Assembly (NCBI GenBank): GCA_947651395.1
Contig: CANSYW010000007.1
Span: 46,024 to 110,023 of the forward strand
Direction: 5' to 3'
Length of the DNA stretch: 64,000 nt
From: an uncultured Pseudoflavonifractor sp.
GTDB lineage: Bacteria; Bacillota; Clostridia; Oscillospirales; Oscillospiraceae
Part shown: positions 16,419 to 25,753 of the stretch, one piece after another
Layout: each line of letters opens with the position of its first letter
Position numbering within the stretch: position 1 is the stretch's first letter
Notes under the pieces: model-generated
The model's input: only the letters and a program-made list of their open reading frames with translations
Databases searched by the model: none
Told to the model about the DNA's origin: nothing
Program-made: the position numbers and the translations under genes

Positions 16419-17588
16419 TCAGCGGGTGACGGCGGCGGTGGGGTTATAGATCCCGGAGCGCTCCCGCCTGGCCCCCATAACAGCCTCCTCACGGAAGGAC
16501 ATCCATTTCACGCCCCGGCGGGTCTGGTAGGCAAAGGCCAGGTGGAGCAGTCCGTCGGCGCCCTGCATGAGGAAGGGGTACTCATATTGGCGGTTGTTGG
16601 TGGCGTTTTCCGCCCCTACAAAGCCCTCGCCCAGTTCCATGTGGCGGATCATGGGCCAGGTCAGGCCCTCGTCCTCGGAGAGGGCCACCGCCACAGGGCA
16701 GCGCAGGCCGGGCCAGGCGGCCTGCCCGGGGATGGGATCAGGGGCGTGGGTGGGGTTGTAGGCGATGGCCAGACGCCCGCTTCGGAGCCGCAGGGCGCTA
16801 ATGCTGGAGTTGTTGTTGGGCAGGGGGGTGGCCTCCGGCTCCGACCAGTGCTCGCCGTAGTCCGGGGAGCGGCTGCAGTAGATGAAGTCCGCCTCCCGGC
16901 TGCGCATAAAGGCGATGAGCCGGCCGCCGCCCAGCTCCACCACATTGGCATGGACCCTGCCGCTGCTGTGGGGCATGTCCGCCTGCCGCCAGGTCTTGCC
17001 CTGGTCGTCGGAGAGTTGGAAGACGGTGGGATCGCCGGAGAGGCCGGAGGCGCTGTCGGTACACAGCCAGTTGGCAAAGATCCAGCGGCCGTTGGAGAGG
17101 ATCTGGATGGGCTGTCGGCAGAAGGTGCCCTCCCGGGGGAAGACCACCTCCGGCTCGCTCCAGCTCCGGCCTCCGTCGGTGCTGCGCTGCCGGCGGACAA
17201 CGGAGGTAAACTGCATGTTGTCCTTGCCCTCCATCCGATCCAGCTGGGCGGTGTACATGGCCCAGATCTCTCCCGCGGGGGAGAGGAAGAGGGAGGGGTT
17301 CTGCTCACTGCGGTGGGGATCGCGGGAGACCCGGACGGGCTCGCTCCACCGGTGGGCCCCCTTGTCCAGACGGGCACAGACGATGCTCACATCGGCACTG
17401 CCCTCGTAAGAGCCGGCGAACCAGGCGCACAGAAGCGCGCCGTCGGGCAGCTCCAGCAGGGCCGGGGCGTGGGCGGAGGCGAAGGGGCCGGGGGGCAGCA
17501 TGGCCTCCACCGTATCCATAAGGGGATTTTGGTAGATCCGTCCGTCGGGGGTGAGACCGGGCAAAAGGGGATAATCCATCACGTCCAC
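16419..17588 (-). CDS. Sialidase-like six-bladed propeller protein (Asp-box/BNR)
   Basis: Protein of 389 residues with repeated Asp boxes: STDGGRSWSEP, SDDQGKTWRQ, SPDYGEHWSEP and SEDEGLTWP. These mark a sialidase/neuraminidase-type beta-propeller. It has no signal peptide or membrane segment, so it acts inside the cell. Cytosolic relatives are usually annotated as exo-alpha-sialidase, but the substrate may be another glycosyl acid. It lies 13 bases upstream of the YhcH gene and one base after the SDR gene, within the same operon, which supports intracellular processing of an imported acidic disaccharide or glycoside (inference). Confidence 0.82.
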   Translation of the reverse strand: MDVMDYPLLPGLTPDGRIYQNPLMDTVEAMLPPGPFASAHAPALLELPDGALLCAWFAGSYEGSADVSIVCARLDKGAHRWSEPVRVSRDPHRSEQNPSLFLSPAGEIWAMYTAQLDRMEGKDNMQFTSVVRRQRSTDGGRSWSEPEVVFPREGTFCRQPIQILSNGRWIFANWLCTDSASGLSGDPTVFQLSDDQGKTWRQADMPHSSGRVHANVVELGGGRLIAFMRSREADFIYCSRSPDYGEHWSEPEATPLPNNNSSISALRLRSGRLAIAYNPTHAPDPIPGQAAWPGLRCPVAVALSEDEGLTWPMIRHMELGEGFVGAENATNNRQYEYPFLMQGADGLLHLAFAYQTRRGVKWMSFREEAVMGARRERSGIYNPTAAVTR

Positions 17589-17589
17589 C

Positions 17590-18345
17590 TCACTCCATAA
17601 ATTTTCCGCCGCTGATGTTCAGACTGCATCCGCTGACAAAGGAGGACAGGTCGGAGGCCATATAGACCGCCGCGTTGGCGATGTCCTCCGGCTCCCCCAC
17701 CCGGCCCACGGGGATCTTCTGGATCACGGCGGCACGGTATTCCGGCGTCCACTGGTCGGTCATTTCCGAATGGATGGGGCCGCACTGGAGGGCGTTGACC
17801 CGGACGCCGTACTTGCCGAACTCCATGGCGAAGTGCTTGGTGAGATAGGTCACGGCGGCCTTTGACGCGCCATAGGCCGGGGAGGCGTTGGGGTGGGCGG
17901 ACTTGCTGGCGGTGGAGGTGATGTTGATGATGTTGCCGCCCTGCTGTTTGGCCATTATGGGCAGAACAGCCTTGCAGACATAGAAAACGCCGTTGGCGTT
18001 TACGTCCAGTACCCGGTGCCACTCGTCGATGGTGAGCTCCAGGGTGCCCTTGCGGTTCATGACGCCGGCGTTGTTGACCACAATATCGATCTTCCCAAAG
18101 GCGTCCAGGGCGGCCTTTACCATGTCCTGGGCGGTCTGGGGATCGGCCACCGAGCCGGCGGAAATGACGCAGCGGCGGCCCATGGCGGTGATCTCATCGG
18201 ACAGGGACTGGAGCAGGGAGAGGTTGGTGGCGTTGATGACCAGATCCGCCCCCTCCCGGGCGAAGGCAAGGGCAATGTGACGGCCGATGCCCCGGCTGGC
18301 GCCGGTGACAATGGCGGTCTTTCCTTCCAAAAGGTTTGTTTGCAT
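17590..18345 (-). CDS. SDR-family NAD(P)-dependent oxidoreductase
   Basis: Short-chain dehydrogenase of 251 residues, full length for the classical family. It has nucleotide motif TGASRGIG (about 14-21), NNAG, the catalytic Ser in ITSTAS and YGASK (Tyr and Lys). The ATG at 18345 with AGGAGG upstream gives the normal length, and it overlaps the epimerase stop by one base (TAATG). It probably oxidises or reduces a hydroxyl of the imported sugar acid, as gluconate 5-dehydrogenase-like SDRs do; the exact substrate is unknown. Confidence 0.93.
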   Translation of the reverse strand: MQTNLLEGKTAIVTGASRGIGRHIALAFAREGADLVINATNLSLLQSLSDEITAMGRRCVISAGSVADPQTAQDMVKAALDAFGKIDIVVNNAGVMNRKGTLELTIDEWHRVLDVNANGVFYVCKAVLPIMAKQQGGNIINITSTASKSAHPNASPAYGASKAAVTYLTKHFAMEFGKYGVRVNALQCGPIHSEMTDQWTPEYRAAVIQKIPVGRVGEPEDIANAAVYMASDLSSFVSGCSLNISGGKFME

Positions 18346-19163
18346 TAGGGTACCTCCTGTGATCCAAAATTCCAATGGTCGATGACGGCGGCCTTTGCCG
18401 CCTCCATGTCCCCGGTCTGCTCCATGCGGCACTCAAAGCTGGCAAGGCCCTGATAGCCGATGGCCTTCAGGCCGGAAAGGAACCGGCCCAGCTGAGGGGA
18501 GAGGGGGAAACAGGGTGCGGCCCGGCCCGTTCCGGAGAGATGTACATGGGTGATCCAGGGGCTGTTTTCCTCCAGCTCCCGCTCCAGTTGAGGGTGATCC
18601 ATCAGGTGGAGGGAGTCGGCCAGAAGCCCCACCTCGTCCTCGCAGCGGAGAGCCAGTTCACGGCCCTCCCACAGATCCAGGATAAAGTCGGTGAGGCCGG
18701 GATTGAGGGCCTCAATGGTCAACCGGACGCCAAAACACCGGCACAGGGGAAGGACGGTTTGGTTCAGAAGTCCGGCCAGGGCGGCATACCCCTCTTCCTG
18801 GCTCTGACCGCTCTGAAGGCAGCGGGACTTGCCGCTGCCCAGGACCAGGGTGTCGCAGCCGAGGGCCCGGCACCGGGGGAGCAGTCCCTCCAGATAGGCG
18901 GAGAGCTCTCCCCGGTCAAGATGGGGGGAGAGAAGCTGAAACCGGGCGGGGAAGAGGTTGGTCATGACCCGGAACCGGGCGGAGCAGGCCTCCGCGGCCC
19001 GGGTCAGAAGGGCAAAATCCTCCCGGCTCAGGTCGGCCACCGTCATGGCGGGCAGTTCAATGTAGGGAAAGTGTCTGCTGAGAAGGGGGAAGTCCTCTGT
19101 ATGAAGGGAATAGGCGTCTTTTCCCAAAAAGTTGGTACACACGCCCCACTGAGGAAGGGTCAT
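18345..19163 (-). CDS. Sugar phosphate isomerase/epimerase (AP endonuclease 2-like TIM barrel)
   Basis: Protein of 272 residues of the xylose-isomerase-like TIM-barrel family. Metal-site residues are in LTIEALNP (Glu), WITHVHLSG (His pair) and LASFECRME (Glu). The family isomerises or epimerises sugars and keto acids such as inosose, tagaturonate or hydroxypyruvate. It lies between the TRAP permease and the SDR with 1-3 base spacing. Confidence 0.87.
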   Translation of the reverse strand: MTLPQWGVCTNFLGKDAYSLHTEDFPLLSRHFPYIELPAMTVADLSREDFALLTRAAEACSARFRVMTNLFPARFQLLSPHLDRGELSAYLEGLLPRCRALGCDTLVLGSGKSRCLQSGQSQEEGYAALAGLLNQTVLPLCRCFGVRLTIEALNPGLTDFILDLWEGRELALRCEDEVGLLADSLHLMDHPQLERELEENSPWITHVHLSGTGRAAPCFPLSPQLGRFLSGLKAIGYQGLASFECRMEQTGDMEAAKAAVIDHWNFGSQEVP

Positions 19164-19166
19164 GGT

Positions 19167-21257
19167 TCAGTCCTCCTCCACATCCACCAGATCCACCTGG
19201 ATCACATCGGCGGCCTCCACCACCACGGCGGCCTCCGGCCTGCTTTTCCGGGCGGTGACGATGCCGTGGAGAATGACCAGGATCACCACGCCCAGACCGG
19301 CAAAGGTGGTGAGGTTTTCGGGCACTATGATCAGGGCCCCCGCGACGGTGAGAAGAAGGAGGCGAAGGGTGAGGGCCTTTTTCCGGACGGGATCCTCCGT
19401 GGCGTTGAGACCCTGGAAATTTACCCAGAGGACAATGGACATGCCCAGAAGGTAGCCGATGGCGCTGGAGATGGTCTCGGGGGTGATGATGAGAATGCCG
19501 GCTGCGGTGAGGGCCAGCCGGAGAACGGGGCGCTCCACCGCCCGGCCCACATAGCCCTCGGTGCCGGCGGCCAGGAAAAAGGTGCCCATGAACAGCACGG
19601 CCGCGGCCTGGATGATCTGGGCGGGCGAGCCCATGAGGAGAAGGGCGGGCTCATAGACAAAGGCAAAGGCGGTGAGGAAGGCCACGATGGAGTAACGGAA
19701 GCCGGTCCAGCCCGTTTTCCACGAGTCTCCCCCCGCGATACCCGCCGCGGTAAAGGAGGCCAGACACACCGGCGGGGTGATCTGGGCGAAGATGCCGAAA
19801 TAGAAGACAAACATGTTGGCGGGCAGGCTGGGTACGCCCAACTTGGTCAGGGTGGGGACGAAGAGGATGTTGGCGATCATATAGGCCGCCACGGTGGGAA
19901 GGGCCATGCCCAGGAGCATACAGCCGATCATGGTCAGCAAAAGGGCCAGGATCAGCCGTTCGCCGCCCAGGCGGATCATCAGGGTGGACAGCTTGGTGGC
20001 CAGTCCGGACTGAATGACGATGCCGATAATGATGCCCACGGCGGCGGTGGGGATGGCGATGCCGGCGGCCTGCTTGCAGCCCACCATGACGCTGTGCCCC
20101 AGCTCCTTTAGCCCGGCCCGCTTGGGGTTGAACAGGTTGATGATGAGGATGGCGGCGATGGCCCATACCGCCGAACGCATGAGAGAGGCGCCGGTGACGA
20201 TAAAGTAGACCAGGATCGCCGCGGGGATCAGAAGGTAGAGCCGCTTGAGGATGGGCTGGGTGTTAAAGCCGCCGGAGACCACGCCGTCGGAATTTTTCCG
20301 GGCGATAAAGTCCACCACCAGGAAGATGGCGAAGTAATAGGCCACGGCGGGAATGATGGCGGAGGTGGCCACGGTGCCATAGGACACGCCCAGCATCTCG
20401 GCCATAATGAAGGCGCCGATGCCCATGATGGGGGGCATGATCTGACCGCCGGTGGAGGCCACCGCCTCAATGGCGCCGGCCTGCTCGGGGGAATAGCCCA
20501 CCTTTTTCATCATGGGGATGGTCATGACTCCGGTGGTGGACACATTGGCCACCGCCGCGCCGCTGACCATGCCCAGCAGGCCGGAGCTCACCACCGCCGC
20601 CTTGGCGGGGCCGCCGGTGCCCTTGCCCACCTTGAGGCCGATGTCGATGAGCAGCTGTCCGCCGCCGCAGGCGGAGAAGAGGGCGCCGAAGATGATGAAG
20701 TAGAACAAATATGTGGCGGAAGTCGTCAGAGGCGTGCCCAGAATGCCGCCGGAGCTCATGGAGATGAGCTCTACAAACTCCAGGGGATCGGTGCCGGTGG
20801 AGCGCAGACCGCTGCCCCGGGGCAGGTATTGTCCCAGCCAGGCGTAGAGCAGAAAGATGCCGATAAACACCAGCAGATTGAGCCCCAGAGTGCGGCGTAC
20901 GGCCTCCAGCAACAGGATGGTCAAAACAAAGAAGGCCACGATGTCGATGGTGGCAAGGGGGGAGAAGTAGGGGATCCGGTTTTGGAGCCGGAGGGTCTCG
21001 TGAATGTAGTAATAGGCCAGAAAGGCAATGCCGGCAAAGGCGATAAGGTCGAGCCAGGCGGCCTTTTTCAGCGCTTCCCTTTTTTTGTAGATGGGGTTAT
21101 AGAGGTAGACGACGGCCAGGGCAAAAATCAGGTGGATCGGCACCTGGAGGGTGGGGTGAAAGGGCTTGACGAGGGCGATATAGCCCTGGAAAAGGATCCA
21201 GGCCACGGAGACGGCAATGGTGGCGTATTTGCGGATATCAATGGATTTCGAATTCAT
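19167..21257 (-). CDS. TRAP transporter fused permease (DctQ-DctM fusion, TAXI type)
   Basis: Very hydrophobic membrane protein of 696 residues with about 17-18 helices. An N-terminal DctQ-like part (about 1-130) is fused to a DctM part with repeats such as GLLGMVSGAAVANVSTTGVMTIPMM (split by a helix) and a repeated GMALPTVAAYM region. Fused permeases always pair with TAXI receptors, and one is encoded just upstream. A charged, acidic C-terminal tail (VDLVDVEED) is present. The ATG at 21257 follows AGAGAGG; a longer frame lacks a site. It imports a hydroxy or sugar acid. Confidence 0.93.
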   Translation of the reverse strand: MNSKSIDIRKYATIAVSVAWILFQGYIALVKPFHPTLQVPIHLIFALAVVYLYNPIYKKREALKKAAWLDLIAFAGIAFLAYYYIHETLRLQNRIPYFSPLATIDIVAFFVLTILLLEAVRRTLGLNLLVFIGIFLLYAWLGQYLPRGSGLRSTGTDPLEFVELISMSSGGILGTPLTTSATYLFYFIIFGALFSACGGGQLLIDIGLKVGKGTGGPAKAAVVSSGLLGMVSGAAVANVSTTGVMTIPMMKKVGYSPEQAGAIEAVASTGGQIMPPIMGIGAFIMAEMLGVSYGTVATSAIIPAVAYYFAIFLVVDFIARKNSDGVVSGGFNTQPILKRLYLLIPAAILVYFIVTGASLMRSAVWAIAAILIINLFNPKRAGLKELGHSVMVGCKQAAGIAIPTAAVGIIIGIVIQSGLATKLSTLMIRLGGERLILALLLTMIGCMLLGMALPTVAAYMIANILFVPTLTKLGVPSLPANMFVFYFGIFAQITPPVCLASFTAAGIAGGDSWKTGWTGFRYSIVAFLTAFAFVYEPALLLMGSPAQIIQAAAVLFMGTFFLAAGTEGYVGRAVERPVLRLALTAAGILIITPETISSAIGYLLGMSIVLWVNFQGLNATEDPVRKKALTLRLLLLTVAGALIIVPENLTTFAGLGVVILVILHGIVTARKSRPEAAVVVEAADVIQVDLVDVEED

Positions 21258-21284
21258 AAGAGCCTCTCTTTCCATGTGCTCAAA

Positions 21285-21312
21285 ACCGGCCCCGGCGCCT
21301 GCCGGGGCCGGT
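21285..21312 (-). other. GC-rich hairpin between TAXI receptor and permease genes
   Basis: A perfect 12-bp stem ACCGGCCCCGGC with its complement and a 4-base loop, extendable by CTCA/TGAG after one mismatch. No T run. It has the same position and style as the hairpin at 12013-12044 in the first TRAP operon. Confidence 0.7.
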
Positions 21313-21375
21313 TCTGAGTAACGTTTCTGTCCCAGGCGCCCCGGGTGCGCCGGGGACTGGCCCTTGGGCCTTAAC

Positions 21376-22446
21376 TTACTTCATATAGCCCATTTCGGTG
21401 TAGTAACGCACAGCGCCGGGATGAAGGGTATCCTTCAGGGTGATCCAGGCGTTTTCAGGCTGGAAGGCGTTCAGGGCGCTGGAGGTGCCGGCCAGGGCGT
21501 CCTTGTTTTCGCAGATGGCCTTGGTGATCTGATAGGCGATCTCCTCATCCAGGTCGGCGCTGCACACCACCACGTTGCTGGAGCTGACGGTCTCCACATC
21601 GGCGTCGTGGCCGGTGAAGCCGGAGGTGCCGGCGGCCCAGACCGTCTTGGTCCAGCCCCGGTCAGCCATAAAGTCCCGCACGGCCTCGGACAGGGGCCAC
21701 AGGGTGCAGGGGGTGTTCATGGTCAGCTCTACGGTATTAGCCTGGTTATCCGGGGGATGATCCACGGTGATGTCCGCCGTGCCGTCCTGCATGGCGGTCT
21801 TGATGTTGCCGGTGCTGGTGCGGGTGATGGTGCAGCCCCAGCCCAGCATCTCCTCCTCGGTGGTGCCCAGGGCCTCTACCAGCTGGACAAAGGCCAGCTC
21901 ACCCATGGTGCCGGCCTGCTTGATGACAAAGTCGGCGGGGATCTTCTTGGCCACCAGGTCCTCCATGGACTCGCAGCCGGTCTTGGAGATGAAGTCGTTG
22001 CGCACCAATACGTCCACATGGGGCATGTCCAGACTGCCCACCAGACCGCAGACCTTGCCCGCCTCAATGGGGGGCTGATCCAGCACGCCGGTACGCAGGG
22101 AATCCAGGAAGCCCACGTCGTTGAGAATGATCAGGTCGCTCTTGCCGTCGGCGGCCAGATAGGCCGCGCCCAGGCCGCCGGGGGAGGTGGTGGGCAGATC
22201 CACGGTGGATCCCTCGGGCAGGTAGTCGCTGAGCAGGTTGGCGATGGCCGAGGAGTAGGTGTAGATGGCGGTGCCCACGTCCATGGTGGCAAAGACCAGA
22301 TCCACAGGCTCGCCGGTGGGAGCGGGGGCGGAAGTCTCCGCGGAGGCCTTGCTCTCCGCGGGAGGTTCGCTGGTGGGAGCTTTCTGGCCGCTGCAGCCGC
22401 TGAGGATCAGCGTGAAAGCCAGCAGCAAAGAGAGCTTTTTCTTCAT
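21376..22446 (-). CDS. TAXI-family TRAP solute receptor, lipoprotein
   Basis: Extracellular binding protein of 356 residues. It has a lipoprotein signal ending LILSGCSG (Cys about 18) and a Pro/Ser/Ala linker. The TAXI fold starts VFATMDVGTAIYTYSSAIANLL, with the conserved GG..A.YLA region and an end motif HPGAVRYYTEMGY typical of the family. Ribosome site AAGGAGG. It pairs with the fused permease downstream. TAXI receptors take glutamate, succinate-like acids and other acids; this context suggests a hydroxylated or sugar acid. Confidence 0.9.
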   Translation of the reverse strand: MKKKLSLLLAFTLILSGCSGQKAPTSEPPAESKASAETSAPAPTGEPVDLVFATMDVGTAIYTYSSAIANLLSDYLPEGSTVDLPTTSPGGLGAAYLAADGKSDLIILNDVGFLDSLRTGVLDQPPIEAGKVCGLVGSLDMPHVDVLVRNDFISKTGCESMEDLVAKKIPADFVIKQAGTMGELAFVQLVEALGTTEEEMLGWGCTITRTSTGNIKTAMQDGTADITVDHPPDNQANTVELTMNTPCTLWPLSEAVRDFMADRGWTKTVWAAGTSGFTGHDADVETVSSSNVVVCSADLDEEIAYQITKAICENKDALAGTSSALNAFQPENAWITLKDTLHPGAVRYYTEMGYMK

Positions 22447-22557
22447 TTGTCGTTCCTCCTTGATGTAATATATTGTCTCTCGTAAACGGGTGAATATGCT
22501 TGGATGACAGCCTCCCTTCTCCCCTGTGGGCGTTTTTTCATAAGGACGGATATGCGG

Positions 22558-23637
22558 TCAGGACCCACCGCCGGCCAGGCGGACGGCATAGTCCATGGCG
22601 TTGACCAGGCTGAGCTCATTGGCGTGGCCGTCGCCGGCGTGGCCGAAGGCGGTGCCGTGATCCACGCTGGCCCGGATAATGGGCAGACCCAGGGTGACAT
22701 TGATGCCGGCCACGGCGTCCCAGCGTCCGGCGGCTTTGTTGTAGACAAAGCCCTTCACCTTGAGGGGGATGTGGCCCTGATCGTGATACATGACCACTAC
22801 GATGTCATACCACCCGCCCAGGGCCTTGGAGAAGACGGTGTCGGGAGGCGTGGGCTTTCCCTCGGGAATGCAGACACCCTCGGATATGGCCTGGTCGATG
22901 GCGGGCTGGATCTCTTCGATCTCCTCCCGGCCGAACATGCCGTTCTCGCCGCAGTGGGGGTTGAGGCCGGCCACGCCGATCCTGGGCTTTTCGATACCCA
23001 GGGCCTTGCAGCCGGCGTCGGCAATGCGGATGCACTCCAGCACCCGATCTTTCTTGACCCGGTTGCAGGCCTCGCGCAGGGAGACGTGGGTGGAGACGTG
23101 GACCACCCGCAGATCTTCGTGGGCCAGCATCATGGTGTACTTGTCGGTCCCGGTGTAGTGGGCGTAGATCTCGGTGTGGCCGGAGAAATGGTGCCCGGCC
23201 ATGTTGATGGCCTCTTTGGCCAGGGCGTTGGTGACGGTGGCGTCGATCTCCCGGGCCATGGCCAGCTGGATGACCTTTTCCACGTAGCGGAAGGCGGCCT
23301 CGCCGCCCAGGGCGCAGGCCCCCACGCCGAAGGGTTTGGGCTGGGGCAGGTTGGCGGTGTCGGGGATGCGCTCTGCGGGCACCAGGCCCAGATCCAGAAG
23401 ATCGATGGTACCGTAAGTAAACAGGGCCTCGGATACCGACCTGACCGTGTGGAGCTTCAGCTGGATGCCGGAGACCTTTTCCGCCACCCGCAGGGCGTAG
23501 GACATACTGCTCAGGTCGCCCACCACCAGGGGCCGGCAGCGGTCATAGATCTTCCGGTCGGCCAGGGCGCGGACGGTGATCTCCGGGCCATTGCCGAAGG
23601 GGTCGCCCATGGAGATGCCTAAAATGGGTCTGTTCAT
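22558..23637 (-). CDS. PdxA-family dehydrogenase, probably PdxA2 (four-carbon acid sugar 4-phosphate)
   Basis: Enzyme of 359 residues of the 4-hydroxythreonine-4-phosphate dehydrogenase family. It starts with GISMGDPFGNGPE, has metal His residues in GHHFSGHTE and in VVMYHDQGHIPLK, then GLPIIRASVDHGTA. PdxA makes vitamin B6 precursors. The PdxA2 branch oxidises and decarboxylates D-threonate or D-erythronate 4-phosphate to dihydroxyacetone phosphate and CO2. The four-carbon acid sugar kinase in the same operon strongly favours PdxA2, and no other B6 genes are nearby. Confidence 0.88.
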   Translation of the reverse strand: MNRPILGISMGDPFGNGPEITVRALADRKIYDRCRPLVVGDLSSMSYALRVAEKVSGIQLKLHTVRSVSEALFTYGTIDLLDLGLVPAERIPDTANLPQPKPFGVGACALGGEAAFRYVEKVIQLAMAREIDATVTNALAKEAINMAGHHFSGHTEIYAHYTGTDKYTMMLAHEDLRVVHVSTHVSLREACNRVKKDRVLECIRIADAGCKALGIEKPRIGVAGLNPHCGENGMFGREEIEEIQPAIDQAISEGVCIPEGKPTPPDTVFSKALGGWYDIVVVMYHDQGHIPLKVKGFVYNKAAGRWDAVAGINVTLGLPIIRASVDHGTAFGHAGDGHANELSLVNAMDYAVRLAGGGS

Positions 23638-23653
23638 TGTCTGTTCCCTCCTG

Positions 23654-24562
23654 TTAATTCATGCCTTTCGCGGCGTTTTCCGCCAGCACCCGCCTCAGCG
23701 CCTCCATGCCCTCGTCGCACAGATCGCAGAAGGGGCGGCGGCAGTTGCCCACGGGACGACCCAGCAGAGCGGCGGCTTTTTTCACGACGGTGTTGGCGTT
23801 GCCGTATCGAAACACCGCCCGAAAGTCGGCGATGGAGTCCTGGGCGGCCTGGGCCCCCTCCAGATCTCCGGCCTGATAGAGCTCATAGATGGAGGAGAGG
23901 GTGTGGGGATAGATATTGGCGCAGCCGGCGATGCCCCCCACCCCTCCCGCCATCAGACACTTGAGGATCAAGGAGTCGTTGCCGGAGAGGACCCGGAAGT
24001 CCTTGCCCAGGTCCCGGGTCAGGGTGATGTAGGCCAGAAGGTTGTCCCAGTCGCCGCTGGAGTCCTTGACGGCGGCGATGACGTCCACCTCCTTTGCCAG
24101 TCTGGCCACCGTCTCGGGCAGCAGCCTGTTGCCGGTGCGGGCGGGGATGTTGTAGAGGACGATGGGGATGTCCACATGCCTGGCCACTTCCACGTAGTGG
24201 TCGTAGAGCTCCTTCTGGGAGGCCAGGGCAAAGCTGGGGGTGATGACGGACAGGGCGTCCGCCCCCATGGCCTGGGCCTGCCGGCTCAGGCGGACGGTGT
24301 CGGCGGTGGAGATGCAGCCGGTGCCGGCGTAGACGGGGACCCGACCCCTCACGTGGTGGATGACGGCCTCCAGGATCCCTAGCTTTTCCTTTTCGCTGAG
24401 AATGTAGTTTTCACCGTTGGTGCCCAGGGGGAAAATGCCGTGCACTCCGCCCTCCAGCAGCCGCTCGATCTCAGGGCCCAGGGCGTCCAAATTCAGGCTT
24501 TCGTCCGGATTCATGGGGGTGAGGATGGGGGGGATGATGCCTTTAAGCTGCGACAGTTCCAT
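23654..24562 (-). CDS. DapA/NanA-family class I lyase (2-keto-3-deoxy acid aldolase type)
   Basis: TIM-barrel lyase of 302 residues with the family pattern: GVHGIFPLGTNGE at the pyruvate site, Tyr in VLYNIPARTG, and Schiff-base Lys in VIAAVKDSSGD (about 168). DapA itself condenses; catabolic relatives cleave sialate, 2-keto-3-deoxygluconate and similar acids to pyruvate plus an aldehyde. The surroundings (kinase, PdxA2, dehydrogenases, transporter) support a catabolic aldolase that could take the product of the enolase-family dehydratase. It is 16 bases from the PdxA gene. Confidence 0.9.
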   Translation of the reverse strand: MELSQLKGIIPPILTPMNPDESLNLDALGPEIERLLEGGVHGIFPLGTNGENYILSEKEKLGILEAVIHHVRGRVPVYAGTGCISTADTVRLSRQAQAMGADALSVITPSFALASQKELYDHYVEVARHVDIPIVLYNIPARTGNRLLPETVARLAKEVDVIAAVKDSSGDWDNLLAYITLTRDLGKDFRVLSGNDSLILKCLMAGGVGGIAGCANIYPHTLSSIYELYQAGDLEGAQAAQDSIADFRAVFRYGNANTVVKKAAALLGRPVGNCRRPFCDLCDEGMEALRRVLAENAAKGMN

Positions 24563-24589
24563 GGGGGACCTCCTTGCTTGAATATGGGC

Positions 24590-25753
24590 TCAGAGAACCT
24601 CTCGATAGAGGGCTCTGGCGTCGTCCGGGGTGACGGGGCGGGGGTTGTTGACCAGCAGACGCTGTACCTGCATTCCCGCCTCCACCAGCCCCTCCAGATC
24701 CCGGGCGGGGACGCCGAACTCCCGGAGGCTGGTGGGGATGTCCAGGCGCTTGACGATCTCCTCCAGCCGGCGGATGATCCAGGCGGACTTCTCCTCGTCG
24801 GTGCGGCAGGTTTTCACCGGGTCGTGACAGCACCGGTCATAGGCGGCGGAGAGCCGGGAACGGCAGGCGGGGGCGTTGAAGCGCATGACGGGGGCCAGAA
24901 GGATGGCGTTGGATACCCCGTGGGGGATGTGGTATTTTCCGCCCAGAGGATAGCTCAGGGCGTGGACGGCGGTGGTGCCGGAGGCGGTGATGGCCAGGCC
25001 GCCGTAATAGGCGGCGATCTGCATCCGGTTTTTCTCCTCCATGGCCTCGGGATCGTCGCAGGCGGGCTCGATGTTGTTCAGGATCAGGTCCAGACCCTCC
25101 AGGGCATAGAGGTCGCTGAAGGGATTGGCCTTGTTGCCGGTAAAGCACTCGATGCAGTGGGCCAGGGCGTCCACGCCGGTGGAGGCGGCCAGCTTCCGGG
25201 GAAGGTTTTTGATGAGCCGGGCGTCCAGAATGACGTGGTCGGGCACCATGTTGGGGTTGACGATGCCCACCTTCAGTTCCCGTTCCGGCACCGCCACAAT
25301 GGCGTTGGGGGTGACCTCGGCGCCGGTACCGGCGGTGGTGGGGATGAGAACGGTGGGGACGCACTTCACCGCCCTGGCGGGATCGTCCAGCAGCTCTTTG
25401 ACCCCGTAGGCGTCGGTGAACAGGACGCTGGCCAGCTTGGCCGCGTCCAGAACGCTGCCGCCGCCGCAGGCCACGATCATGTCCGCCCCTCTGGAGCGGA
25501 AGCCGTCGATGAGGGCTTGCACCTGGGCGTAGGTGGGCTCGGCGGGGAGATCGTCCAGCACATAGGAGGTGACGCCCGCGGCGTCTACGGCGGATTGGAT
25601 CAGAGAGAACAGGCCGGCGGCCCTGACCCCGGGATCGGTAAACAGGGCGATCCGTCTGGCCCCGGCGGAGCGGAGGATGTGGGTGAGCTGATCGACGGCG
25701 TTTTTGCCGCCGTAGACCGCGCCGGGCATTTTCAGGCTATAGGCTTCCAGCAT
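24590..25753 (-). CDS. Iron-containing alcohol dehydrogenase
   Basis: Group III metal-dependent alcohol dehydrogenase of 387 residues. Nucleotide region GGGSVLDAAKL. Metal ligands in STGVDALAHCIE (Asp and His), TAVHALSYPLGG (His) and IPHGVSNA (His) are all present. Members reduce aldehydes or oxidise polyols. In this operon it could reduce the aldehyde released by the aldolase, or act on a four-carbon semialdehyde (inference). Its start overlaps the end of the kinase gene by 17 bases. A second family member lies at 38406-39551. Confidence 0.93.
   Translation of the reverse strand: MLEAYSLKMPGAVYGGKNAVDQLTHILRSAGARRIALFTDPGVRAAGLFSLIQSAVDAAGVTSYVLDDLPAEPTYAQVQALIDGFRSRGADMIVACGGGSVLDAAKLASVLFTDAYGVKELLDDPARAVKCVPTVLIPTTAGTGAEVTPNAIVAVPERELKVGIVNPNMVPDHVILDARLIKNLPRKLAASTGVDALAHCIECFTGNKANPFSDLYALEGLDLILNNIEPACDDPEAMEEKNRMQIAAYYGGLAITASGTTAVHALSYPLGGKYHIPHGVSNAILLAPVMRFNAPACRSRLSAAYDRCCHDPVKTCRTDEEKSAWIIRRLEEIVKRLDIPTSLREFGVPARDLEGLVEAGMQVQRLLVNNPRPVTPDDARALYREVL

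Noticed and set aside
22447..22557. Possible promoter or terminator between the PdxA2-like and TAXI receptor genes
   Set aside because: No hairpin with T run and no -35/-10 pair at acceptable spacing could be found on the minus strand; probably a plain operon gap.
22558..23637. Vitamin B6 biosynthesis PdxA
   Set aside because: No other B6 gene is near, while the four-carbon acid sugar kinase in the same operon points to the PdxA2 branch.
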